DNA from: Pinus tabuliformis
Lineage: Eukaryota > Streptophyta > Pinopsida > Pinales > Pinaceae
DNA: 64,000 bases
Direction of reading: 5' to 3'
Assembly (NCBI GenBank): GCA_031772625.1
Contig: CM062820.1
Location: 91,290,421-91,354,420 of the forward strand
The notes beneath the pieces are model-generated. The model was not told where the DNA came from, made no database searches, and saw nothing but the letters and a program-made list of their open reading frames with translations. The stretch's first letter is position 1; the number at the start of each line of letters is the position of its first letter. This document shows, one piece after another, positions 1-10,616 of this stretch. The translations under genes and the position numbers were made by a program.

Positions 1-1789
1 AATCAAGGAAGAAGCTTGAACCGACAATAGAATTGGGGATATTTATGGGTTACATAGAAACTCCACACAATTATTGTGTGTACTTTCCATCCGTCGAAAT
101 AAAAATTGTGTGAAGGGATGAAAAATTTGATGAGGAGAAAGTCATGCGATGTTCTCGTAAGAGGGAGCTTCATATCCCACCAGAAGAGGAGATTTTAGCT
201 CCAAAAGATGAACCTCAAGAAGTTGTGGAGCAGCCACAATTGAGGAGTAGAGAGTGGTGACAACCACTCAAGTAGAACAATCCAGAGAAGGCATAAAAAG
301 AACCAGGGAAGATGAAAGACAAAGAAGGTCACCTGGTTGGTACACTAGCTAAATGGCTCTAATGACTGAGCTTGTAGAGATCGAGCCATCCTCTTTCGAG
401 GAAGCAGTAAAGAAACCTGTATGGGTTGATGTAATGGTGGAATAATATGAATCCATTGTAAAGAACATTGTTTTAGAAGTGGTCTCAAGACTAGCAGATA
501 AACTAGTTATGGGTTCGAGATGGATCTTCAAGGTAAAACATGCGACGGATGAAATCATAGAGAAGTATAAGGCTATATTTATGGCCAAGGGGTACTCTCA
601 AGTTGAAGGGATTGATTATGAGGAGGAGGTGTACATCGAGCAACTAGAAGGTTTTGAGACATTTGATCAAGATTCTCATGTGTGAAGACTTAAGCAAGAA
701 TTGTACGGTCTCAAACAAGCACCATGTGCTTGGTACACTAGGATCGATAGTTATCTCACTGGTTTGGGCTTCACCAAAAGTGAAGCAGATGCAAACCTCT
801 ATCATATCTTGGTAGAAGGTAAATTGCTTATTATTGTCTTATATGTTGATGATTTTCTTTTAACTCGTGATGAGTAGTTGATTAGATATTTCAAGAAGGA
901 GCTTACAAGGGAGTTTGAAATGAAGGACATGGGTCTCATGCACTACTTCCTTGGGTTGGAAGTATGGCAAGGCGATGGGGAATTGTTTGTCTCTCAAGGC
1001 AAGTATGCAAATGAGATACCACAGAAGAGTTGCAAACCCATGGAGACACCTCTAGCGACCAATTAGAGGAAGGAGGATACCACTTCAAGTGAAGAAGTGG
1101 ATGCTACCATTTATCGGTAGCTAGTGGGTTCACTGATGTATCTTGTGAAAACATGACCATATATGTGTTATGCAGTCAGCCAACTAAGCCAAGTTATAAT
1201 TAGGCCAACCAAATTATTTTGGAAGGAAGCTAAGCATGTTTTATGGTACCTCGGGGACACTACCCAGTTTGGACTATGGTACAAACAGACAGAGGGAGTG
1301 AATTTGTGTGGCTTCACATATGCATATTTGGAGGGAAGTCCATTAGAACAAAAGAGTACATCAAGTGGAATTGTCAATGTTGGGTCTACAATAGTTTCCT
1401 GGCACAGTAGGCAGCAAATATTTGTGGCACTCAGCTCGGCAGAAGAAGAATGCATGGCTGCAAGTTAAGCAACATGTGAGGTGATATGGATGAGAAAGAT
1501 ACTTGTTGGATTATTTGGTCGGATGATGGATCCAGCTGTGATATACAGTGATAATCATAGTTGCATCAAGCTCTCTAGGAATCTTGTATTTAACGATCAA
1601 TCCAGGCATATAGATATTGGGTATCACCATTTACGAGACTATGTGCAAAGGTAGATAATGTTGCTTTAGTACATTCCGACAGAGGAACAAGATGCTGACA
1701 TTTTGACAAAGGCCTTGTCAAGAGGGAATTTCGAGTTCCACAGGTGCAGGATAGGGGTGGTTGATAATCCCTTTCTTGCTGAGAAGGAG
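1..1789 (+). pseudogene. Copia-1 pol remnant (integrase C-term, RT, RNase H)
   Basis: Decayed 3' part of a Ty1/copia polyprotein entering from the left edge. The first 130 bases read as the end of the integrase region (GYIETPHNY-like), matching the same region of Copia-2 later in the window. RT begins near 358 (SSFEEA, GSRWIFKVK), keeps YGLKQAP near 705 and the catalytic YVDD near 842, and continues through FEMKDMGLMHYFLGLEVW. RNase H runs about 1160-1750, ending with the ADILTKAL-type motif near 1696. Many in-frame stops (for example at 443, 683, 876 and 1063) break it. An in-frame deletion joins GIDYEE directly to EVYIEQ near 620-630, removing the RT segment with the motif A aspartate. Non-functional; same family as Copia-2. 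Confidence 0.9.
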
Positions 1790-2654
1790 TGTTGAAAAAT
1801 GCAACAAGAAATTCTCAATTTAATTTTTCCTTGATTAAATTGAGAAAAATCAAATTTTCACATCAGCAAACAACTTGGATGCAGGTAACTTGTGTGACAT
1901 GGCTTATGTCACCTAGTTTACTTAGTAAATTCAAGTTTAAGGAGTTATAGTTAAATTAAGCATGTTTGATTGCTAATTTGTAGCAACCAAAGTCAATTAT
2001 CTCAAGTTGTTTTCAGTTAAACTAGTTCCAACTGTTGGAGGAACTAGTGGAAGGTCAGTTGTGCAGTGGGACTTCAGTCAAACTCAGTGGTCATCCAGTT
2101 AACTGATCAATCAGACCAAAATAGCTAGTGAATGCAGAGAATTCAAGTTACCTAGTTTAGGTGGAGATTCCAAGGTAGTGTAACATCAGTTGTACACTAT
2201 TTTGGAGTGTACAGGTGTTGCATGCAACCTGATGATCAACTTGAGGAATAGTGCAATCCATTTTGGAGAAATTCTGAAATAATAGGGGCATAATTTCTTA
2301 AGGAATTGCACAAGGAAATAGGGGCTCAAGTAGAGGATGAAATTGACTAAGCTTAGGTCAAAGCTTATCAATGAACAGAGAGATTTTTTATGCACTTGTA
2401 TATTGTGATCAGTTGAGCAAAGCAATTGTAATACATCTCTATTCATCAGATGAATGCAATCAGGCAGTGGGTTTTTTAGCAGGTTTCTTTCCCCAGGAAA
2501 AATATTGTGTGCATGCATGTTATTTCTTATTCCATGTCTAGAATTTTTGTTGTAAATTGTGAATTAACTTCCGCGGAGCAGTAGAGTAGGTTTGTGTCTT
2601 GTGATTTTGATTAAAATTTCATGAACAATTGCAAATCTACACCATAATTCTACA
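1790..2654 (+). repeat. 3' LTR of Copia-1
   Basis: Begins TGTTGAAAAATGCAACAAG directly after the purine tract GAGAAGGAG and ends ATTCTACA, the same TGTTGA...TCTACA ends as the Copia-2 LTRs. About 865 bp, shorter than the 1.13-kb Copia-2 LTRs and diverged from them. The matching 5' LTR lies outside the window. Confidence 0.75.
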
Positions 2655-4639
2655 CTAGTATATATTGGTACATCGCAATATGTGTTGTTTCTCTTATGTG
2701 TTTTCCATATTCATTTTCATTTTTTGAAGCACGTATATGGTCTTAGCAAATTTATTTGAGCAAGTTCCATATTTATTTTATGTATCATTAGCAGTTACAA
2801 TGAATACCTATAAGATCTATTCAAATACATCTTAATATGCTCTCCACTACTTCTACACTTCCATTCTTGATATAAATCATTCATACTTTCATATTAGAGT
2901 TTTAAATTTGGATTCTTTTAAAGGGCCCATATCATAAACCCTAGCATCTTATCAATTCTCCTTTCCAACAAAATAATTAAAGTATGTAGTTGCTAATATA
3001 AGGCCGATATGGGCATAAAGGTTCATTTCCAAGATTAGGTTCCAGTAAACAATGGAAAATATTACCTCTGGTGAAATTTTAATAATTTTTTTAACAATCT
3101 TTTAAAAGTTTTGAAACAATTTTGTGGATGTCCTAGGCATTGGTTCCCTTTCAGCCATGAATTGTGTCTAGGGTGACAACGCAAGTTATGTTGGGCAACA
3201 TTCCATCGATATGGTGGTAAACATTCCACCAATATATTACCCTTGGAGGATGTCATTTATCCTATCATGTTCCAACCAACTTCCAACAATTTTACAATTA
3301 GAATGTACAACATTTTTCTTTGGCCAAATATGGAAAACAGGGGTATGTTGCCTCTACTCTATGTTGCAAGAAATGAAAATTGACATATAAACACAACAAT
3401 ACCCAACTAAATTATTGAAAGTCAATTTTTGATATCTCGTTACCCACCAGATAAAAAAATCCAGTGAAATTTTTGTTTTGTAACATGTCCTTTTCAAAGT
3501 GTGTTGGATGACGGTCGTATTTGTCCTCCTATTAAACATAGCACATGGACTAGTTAAAATAATTAATATGTAATCATTTACTTTTTTCTAGGAAATAAAT
3601 AAATAGCATTTCACATATTAAATATACTTACAAAAGTACAAATCAAGGCATGTAGACCTTTATGGCCACTGTGATCCGTGGCACTTCGTTTTGTCCTGAA
3701 ACATATACTGATTGATTTTTAACTATGCACAAATAAAATCTAAAAATCCTAAATAAATTTGATATAATCTTATGAGAAAATTCAAATACCTAGGTACTCT
3801 CCTGACCAAACTTCCTCTGTTCATCCAACTTCTCAAACATTTTTACAAGTCCTTTCCATACTTTTAAACATACATCAACTGACCTTCTTTTGAGCCTTTG
3901 CTTGGGTGGGATTTTTTTATCTTCTTTGTTTTATTGCACCTAAATCTCTTACAGTTCCAAGACATTTGTAATTTAACCTTTTTTACGGGCCAACCTACCC
4001 CAAATTCAGTCTCCATGTTGTGAATCATTGCTTTCTATAGGTGCAACCGTATCTTTGAGAATGGCAAATGGAGATAGCCTTTGAACCATTGAAGGCATGA
4101 TTCCTTCAACCTATTCACAAAAAATTTCCCAGCATCTAATCTACAAATTTCGCATGAAACCACGTTGTATTATATCCTTGTATCATAGATACCAAAGCAA
4201 GATTCATAATGTGGCATGGTGGAAGAAGAGATTTGTGTCCCATAAGTGGATTGGGCATTGTAAGTCTTGTTTCCTATTCCAAATTCTTAGTGGTTATGCT
4301 TAATGATTTCCTCCTTGATCTTCTACTTGTGGTTAGGGAATTAATTGATTCCCTTTGAAGTGGTTGATGTGCTTGCAATGTTTCAGTGGTTTTAGCTGAT
4401 CGTTTTTCTACATATCTAGCAAGCATTTTCAAGTCCACGTTGTCAAGTTTGTTAATGCCTCCATCCCCAATATTGAAACCAAGGCCTCTCTCTCCTAGTC
4501 AGTCTCATGTACCTAGATATATATAATATATTTTTTATTTTAGAAAGAAAAAAAAATACATATCTATAATTCCACAATGGCGTACCACATTTTGTCCATT
4601 GCCTATCCCTTCCCTCTACATGACATTTTGAGGTTGGGC
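2655..4639. other. AT-rich intergenic or transposon-internal DNA, no gene seen
   Basis: No recognisable coding domain, RNA gene or clear repeat boundary. The short ORFs here lack family motifs and coding-like composition. Given the CACTA coding remnants to the right, this may be the interior of that element, but nothing here proves it. Confidence 0.5.
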
Positions 4640-4732
4640 TAGCAAATCTTGTCCGTGGAGGTGAGCCAAGGCAAATAGCGTGCAAGGAAGGAGATCACAC
4701 TGTGCGAAGGGCAGTAATTCAAGTTGAGGTAA
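4640..4732 (+). other. exon-like island with a consensus splice donor
   Basis: One plus frame reads as plausible protein (LANLVRGGEPRQIACKEGD and onward for about 10 residues) and ends at GAG|GTAAGA, a perfect plant 5' splice-site consensus. I do not recognise the peptide. A second short acidic coding-like stretch follows at about 5042-5125 (ARESDREEDPDVPDQDPG, then a stop) and could be the next exon. Low confidence. Confidence 0.25.
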
Positions 4733-5010
4733 GAAACCCGACCATCACATAAACACAATTTTCCTAAATTAATCGGGGCAAAACACACAGTGCCCTTGAC
4801 ATCCGCGTAACCATCACATAATATATATCTTGCATGAAAAAAAAATAGATCATTAATATTATAAAATGCAAAGAATATGATGTCCTTGGCATTCCCACAC
4901 AGCCAACATATACACACAACCTGCATAAAATAGTTAGGCCAAAACATGTGATTCCCTTGGCATCCTCATGCAACCATCACATACACACAACCTACAATTA
5001 AAACACATAT
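4733..5010. repeat. three degenerate tandem copies, about 90-110 bp
   Basis: The word ACCATCACATA plus a CACACAACCT-type tail recurs near 4740, 4810 and 4972, each after a CTTGGCATCC/CTTGACATCC-like motif (4795, 4890, 4957). The copies are AT-rich and diverged. No function apparent. Confidence 0.4.
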
Positions 5011-6126
5011 ATATTCATTTACAATGGCCAATCTACATTTGTGACACCGATCCATACCCAGATTCTTATGCTCGTGAGAGTGATCGAGAGGAAGACCCAG
5101 ATGTCCCAGATCAAGACCCAGGATAGATTTTCAGCAAACCATTATGATAATCAAACCATTCTGCACCAATACATGAATAAATATCCTGCAATTTAACCCT
5201 AAATCCACCCTTTGTTTACGGAACCAACAATGCCTTACTCTGCAGCTTCAATTTTTGGACCAAAAAGGGAGAAAAAAAAAAAAAAAAAAAACTCATGTAA
5301 GCTCTGTATGAATCCTTAAAATCCTTTAAAATCCACTAAATATCATCAAAATCTATCAAAAAAAATTTGCAGTATTCAAACTGCCACCATGAATCCAAGC
5401 AATAGAATGCAATATCGAAATTGTCCATCTGCAACAGAACGGGTGGACCTTGAAGCTCCCGGATCAAAAACCAGGTGTGGCCAGATGAGCCTATTATTTT
5501 TTTTTTCTGGGTTTGGGCCTATCAACAGTGAAAACAAATCCCATAGGAGAAATAAAGAGTCTAATTTTATTTTTTTTATTTCAAGGGTTTGTGGGTATTT
5601 AATTTCGAAGTTTTCGTCCATGAGAATTTTTAAATTTCTACTTGTTAATCATCAGCTTTAGCACTGAATCAGGTCTCATAATGTGATCCAATTGAGGCTC
5701 AAAAGTTGAAGCAAACGACACATGACCTAGCGTCATCAAGTTATTTTTTTCCATAAGAAATTAGACATAGAAACGTTACAAGAATATAACATTATTCTCA
5801 AATAAAATCAAAGATTAATATGATACATTCAATAGAATAACCATAATTTCAATAATTCACTATAGAGTAATTTAATTAGCTCTAAAATGGTTGCATAAAG
5901 TAAGTTATAAATGAGGAATGAAACCAAAATTATATACATGATAGTGGTAAAGTGTGTTACATGCGGGAAATGTTAATCTCAATTAATATTTATGTTGTAA
6001 GGACAAATTATACTCTATTCAAAATATAGTCTACCAATAATTCTACCCCTACACTTATTATTTTCATTGCTAATAATTGGATTTGATTGGTGTAATATAA
6101 ATTATTTTCATTTTTGTGTATTACAG
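5011..6126. other. AT-rich DNA, no assignable gene
   Basis: Contains a poly(A) run at about 5270-5290 and a short acidic coding-like stretch near 5042-5125. Two overlapping ORFs on opposite strands at 5376-5661 show no domain. From 5700 to 6126 I see only AT-rich sequence leading to a splice-acceptor-like TTACAG at 6121-6126. Confidence 0.45.
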
Positions 6127-6711
6127 GATACAGAGGAGGCCATGGACATAGAACGTGGACAACATAGAACTACTAAATCGTAGAAAGAAAAGTGGGTCAA
6201 AGAAGATATGACAAGAATATGTCGATACAATACAGGTAAGAAGACAAAGCAACCTCAACCAAAGGAGGAAAGTCTTTATCAATTCACAGATACTACAACA
6301 TAGAAGAGAGAAAGTTTATTTTTTTCCATGAGGCCTTTTAGGTCAAACTTATTGGTTGAAAATGCACAGGAATGGTGATTAAATGTGATTCTATGATCAA
6401 GGGAAATGTTTGAAAATTAGGATGGCCATGTGGGATAGGGATGTTGGATACTTTTCTTGTCGAAATTTTGGCTCGATGTATATACCTAGGGTCATAAAAT
6501 TATTTTTTTTCAACTCCAAATTAACATGATATCAATATGTCAAATATATGACTAAAGTGAAGTTTTGTGTTGGATAGCATATTCATTGAAATGATATAAT
6601 TGGTGTACTAAACATTATTGACTATGTTGTGTATTACAGGAGCCAGATGAGGCCATGGAAACAGATCGTGTCATATCAAATGAGGACACAATGGATGACG
6701 CGGGACATCAG
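6127..6711 (+). pseudogene. exon pair A of an unrecognised gene in the CACTA region
   Basis: Two exon-like blocks: 6127-6235, flanked by TTACAG| and |GTAAGA, and 6640-6711, flanked by TTACAG| and |GTACTC. The first encodes a short basic/acidic peptide (EEAMDIERGQHRTTKS, then a stop, then KWVKEDMTR). The second reads PDEAMETDRVISNED and onward. The same pair recurs about 2.03 kb downstream at 8159-8269 and 8673-8744 with the splice signals kept, so this is a tandem duplication of a two-exon segment. Position 5' of a TNP2-type transposase suggests these belong to the CACTA element's coding region, but I recognise no domain. The in-frame stop in block one shows decay. Confidence 0.45.
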
Positions 6712-6819
6712 GTACTCAAATTTTGACTTAACTTAGGAAAAATTGATATAATGGCATTTTTTGATATGTCCATCTTTTTTCACGATATTATTAAAATTTA
6801 TAGTGTATTATCCAATCTT

Positions 6820-7233
6820 GAGGCACACTAATCCCACCTTTTACCCTGTGAAATCCATGAAAAATGGAGTATTCTTGAACAATAGAAATATATATGTGAA
6901 AAACTAAAAATATTTAATTGTATTAATGTTACCGTGAGTAAAAAATTACTCTCCAAGGTGAATCATTCAATTTGGCCTTGAATTAAGGTTGGGTATGCAA
7001 TTTTGTGAAGCACGCCAAAATTTCCTTGCTTCACTAAAATGCACGTCGAGGCTTCATTTCTTGGCCAGTTTGATTTATTCAAACTGTATACTATTTAATT
7101 ACTAATTTTACACACTAATTTTCTTCCATTAAGTTTTTGATGTTCACAAATTGTTGACACTTTTGGGGATACACTGTGAACTACGATTGCTCCAGCACTT
7201 TCATTTACATTAACTTTGACCTTCATATCACTA

Positions 7234-7287
<54 letters not shown>

Positions 7288-8130
7288 TGTTACTTATGAG
7301 TAAAAAAATACTCTCCAAGTTGGATCATTCAACTTGGCCTTGAAATGAAGTCTAGGCGTCCATTTTTCTAAAGTAGACAAAAATTTCCTTGCTTCATTAA
7401 AATGCACGCCCTGACTTCATTTTTTGGCCAATCTGATTGATTCAAATTGTACATTGTTTATTTAATTATTTTACACACTTTTACATTTTTATATCTTTAC
7501 TTTAATCTTATATTTATACTTCAGATTTCATACAACGTTCTAGGTTTTGCTTCAACTTGCCTTATGTGGAAGTTGTGTATAAGTGGGAAACATAGTTATG
7601 TAGGATATTTGTCAGACATGATGCAAGGTTGTATCCTAACGTTAGGAATTGTGCAATCATGTCCCATTTCAAAATTCATTACCAAGAGTGTAATTGGTTT
7701 GTCTTGGGAGTGCATATTTATTCTGAGTGTGATCATTGGCATATTTGATCAATTGTTATTCCGACAAACTTTGATTTCAGTGTATAACATTTTCTTTATG
7801 TAAATGACTATGATATGTTGCATAAAATGGTTTTATATTTAGGTTGGAATGATCATTATCGCATAGTCAATTAAGTACATGTACTGGTGTGCATTTTTTT
7901 GAGGCACACAAACCTTGACTTTAACCCTACGAAATCTTGCACAACATAAATTTTTATGTGTAAAATTAATGTTAATTATGAGTAAAAGAATACTCTCCAA
8001 CATGAATCATTCAATTTGGCCTTGTAATGAAGGTTGGGAGTTCATCTTTGTGAAAGAAGTTGAAATTGCCTTGCTTCACCAAAATACATGCCAAGGCTTC
8101 ATTTATTGGCCAATCTAATTGGTGTACTAA
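6820..8130. repeat. 1.3-kb repeat block, left copy
   Basis: Composite of a recurring unit whose core runs GAGTAAAAAAATACTCTCCA, then ATTCAATTTGGCC, then CCTTGCTTCA, then AAAATGCACGCC. Cores occur near 6940-7030, 7300-7420 and 7978-8110. The whole block is collinear with 30175-31545, including the non-core segment 7540-7930. A lone core sits at 26100-26240. Same orientation in all copies. Probably an internal repeat family of the CACTA element. Confidence 0.7.
7234..7281. repeat. (AT)n(GA)n microsatellite
   Basis: Uninterrupted TA dinucleotides at about 7234-7255 pass directly into GA dinucleotides at about 7256-7281. Confidence 0.95.
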
Positions 8131-8158
8131 ACAATATTTTCAGTGTTGTGTATTACAG

Positions 8159-8744
8159 GATCCAGAGGAGGCCATGGACATAAGACGTGGACGGTGTAGA
8201 ACTACTAAATCACAGAGAGGAAAGTGGGTCGAAGAAGATATGACAACGTAATATGTAGATACAATACAAGTAAGAAGACAAAGCAACATCAACCAAAGGA
8301 GGAAGGTCTTTATGAATTCAAAAATACGACAACATAGAAGAGAGAAAGTTATTTTTTTTTCCATGAGGCCTTTAAGGTCAAACTTATTGGTTGAAAATCC
8401 ACAGGAATGGTGATTATGTGATTCTATGATCAAGGGAAATGTTTGAAAATTAGGATGTCATGTGGGATAGGGATGTTGGATACTTTTCTTGTCGAGATTT
8501 TGGCTCGATGTGAAAACCTTGGGTCATAAAATTATTTTTTTTGCAACTCCAAATTAACATGATATCAATATGTCAAATATATGACTAAAGTGAAGTTTTG
8601 TGTTGGATAGCATATTCATTTAAATGATATAATTGGTGTATTAAACATTATTGACTATGTTGTGTATTATAGGAGCGAGATGAGGCCATGGCAACAGATT
8701 GTGTCATATCAAATGAGGACACCAAGGATGACACGGGACATCAG
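8159..8744 (+). pseudogene. exon pair B, duplicate of pair A
   Basis: Blocks 8159-8269 (after TTACAG, before GTAAGAAG) and 8673-8744 (after TTATAG, before GTACTG) repeat 6127-6235 and 6640-6711 with intron sequence also conserved. Here the first block reads on through EEAMDIRRGRCRTTKSQRG and KWVEEDMTT and meets a stop near its end. A more distant third version (RGCEPKIVKSHRGQWLEEDM) follows at 8907-9058. Recurrence of the basic KS-RG-WxxEDMT pattern three times suggests a repeated protein module. No known domain recognised. Confidence 0.45.
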
Positions 8745-8906
8745 GTACTGAAATTTTGACTTGACTTAGAAAAAATTGATACAATGGAATTTTTTAATGC
8801 ATCCATCTTTTTTCACGATATTATTAAAATGTATAGTGTATAATCCAATCTTAACAAAAATTAATGCATGTTGTTGATTATTTTACATGGAGATTGGAGC
8901 AAATGC

Positions 8907-9058
8907 AGAGCCTAAGCCTTAAACTAGCAAAAGAAAAAGATATGCACGTGGATGTGAACCTAAAATTGTTAAATCGCATAGAGGACAATGGTTAGAAGAG
9001 GATATGACAATGGATCTTGCAGACACAACAAATTATTGCATTGAAGAAAAAGGTTGGT
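8907..9058 (+). pseudogene. third, diverged copy of the KSxRGxWxEEDMT exon
   Basis: Plus-strand reading KRKRYARGCEPKIVKSHRGQ then WLEEDMTMDLADTTN, ending at a stop near 9058. It shares the RG...KSHRGQW-EEDMT pattern with the exons at 6127 and 8159 but has diverged more, implying an older duplication. Function unknown; likely part of the same decayed CACTA-associated gene. Confidence 0.4.
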
Positions 9059-9329
9059 GAGGACTATAGTGCATGGGATGAAAACTTTGAGAAAATTGTT
9101 GTTTGTGGGTGTTATGTATGTCATGGAAATGAATCATTCAAATGAGCGATTGTACAAATGCATTACATAGATAATGAGCTTCCAATGGGTAGTATGCCTC
9201 TTACAATTGAATCCAATAGGAATTGTGATAAGGAATTTTGCAATTTGATATAAATAATATGTATTCTTCTTTTAAACATTGATTTATATTTTCTAAATAA
9301 CCAATTTTGTTCTTAACAATTACTTTTAG

Positions 9330-9614
9330 GATAAAGTTATTGGTCTAAATTTTACTGGAGCATCGACTTCCAGCCTAGAGGACGACGATCATTTATATGA
9401 TGATACATTTAACAAAAATGTGTGCATATGTACCAGCTCGAAAGATGAGGAATTGATGAAAACAAGTAACAGAACAAGAACCAGTTTAAAGATGCATAAT
9501 TTGCTTAAAGACAAGGGGAAGGTGGACTACATACCCTATAAGAATGAATGTGATGGAGATGATAACTTGCCCTTGATTTTGAGATCAATTTACAAAGAGA
9601 CATTTGATCATTGA
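9330..9614 (+). pseudogene. exon-like acidic/basic segment, unknown
   Basis: After a TTTTAG acceptor-like site, one frame stays open for about 95 codons: DKVIGLNFTGASTSSLEDDD onward, containing MHNLLKDKGKVDYIPYKNE and ending at TGA near 9614. Rich in D, E, K and S, with no recognisable fold. It lies between the duplicated exons and the transposase, so it may be another exon of the same gene. Confidence 0.35.
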
Positions 9615-10357
9615 CTATATTGTGCTTGGCCCAGTGATCAAAATCTACCTACAATGTATAAGGTGTTTCAATTTTGAGGATACAACTACATGATATGACC
9701 CTCCAATATTCATGGAGCGAATCTAGGCCTCTTTATTATCCAAAATGTCCATGTGGTATCTAAACATGGAAATAATTCACCACAAGCCACTAGGAGATTA
9801 ATGACATATTATTGTTCGTCATATTACAATGGTGAATGGAGAAGGATAGGAAAATAAAAGCATAACATGTCAACATATGGTCTAAATTCAAATATGTATA
9901 CACGTCGTCTCCAATTAGAAAGTGGAAAATAAATTAATAGAGTTCATCTTATGTATATATATGGACGTGCATACACACACAAAATATTGCAATATTTATA
10001 AGTAGTAGTAAGGGGAGGGACCCTACTATAAGATCGAATTGTCAATTTGTTGAGGTTATAAATTATAAAGATGGAGATATGGAAAGAGAGGTTGGTAGAT
10101 TGATAATGGTTGAAGCTATTATGGACCTTACCATTGGGGATGAGTCATTGATCAATTACCCCTTCTTAAAGCGCACTCTTGAGTGAAAGAAAAGGGAAGA
10201 ACAAGGTCTCCCCAAGGATGCTCTTAAGTGAAGAAAACCAAAGAATATTCAATGAATGTGGACTGACGTTTTATAAATTATGTTGTCAAAATTGTGTTTA
10301 TTTTAAATTATTGTATAAAAAGGGTAGTCTATAAAATAATGTTCCATTATTCAATTG

Positions 10358-10365
<8 letters not shown>
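9615..10365. other. no gene seen
   Basis: AT-rich, with scattered stops in all frames and no repeat or RNA signal that I can support. Confidence 0.5.
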
Positions 10366-10419
<54 letters not shown>

Positions 10420-10426
10420 ACATATG

Positions 10427-10476
<50 letters not shown>

Positions 10477-10497
10477 TCTATATGTATATGTATATGT
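10366..10497. repeat. (TG)n then (TACATA)n compound microsatellite
   Basis: TG dinucleotides from about 10366 to 10412, then hexanucleotide TACATA/CATATA units to about 10497. Cys/Val- and Tyr/Thr-repeat ORFs over it are artefacts of the repeat. Confidence 0.95.
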
Positions 10498-10616
10498 TCA
10501 TACATTTTATATTTTTATTTCTTAAGGCATTTTTTTATTATATTTTTTTGAAATTGTTACATTTTTATTTATCCAATTGTTGTCTAACATTAAAGAATGC
10601 TTGTGTTTGTTGATAG

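Noticed and set aside
5376..5661. ORFs of 81 and 90 codons on opposite strands
   Set aside because: Fully overlapping, no motif, low-complexity T/F-rich content.
10294..10613. Two overlapping ORFs with long Cys-Val and Tyr-Thr runs
   Set aside because: They are translations of the TG and TACATA microsatellite.
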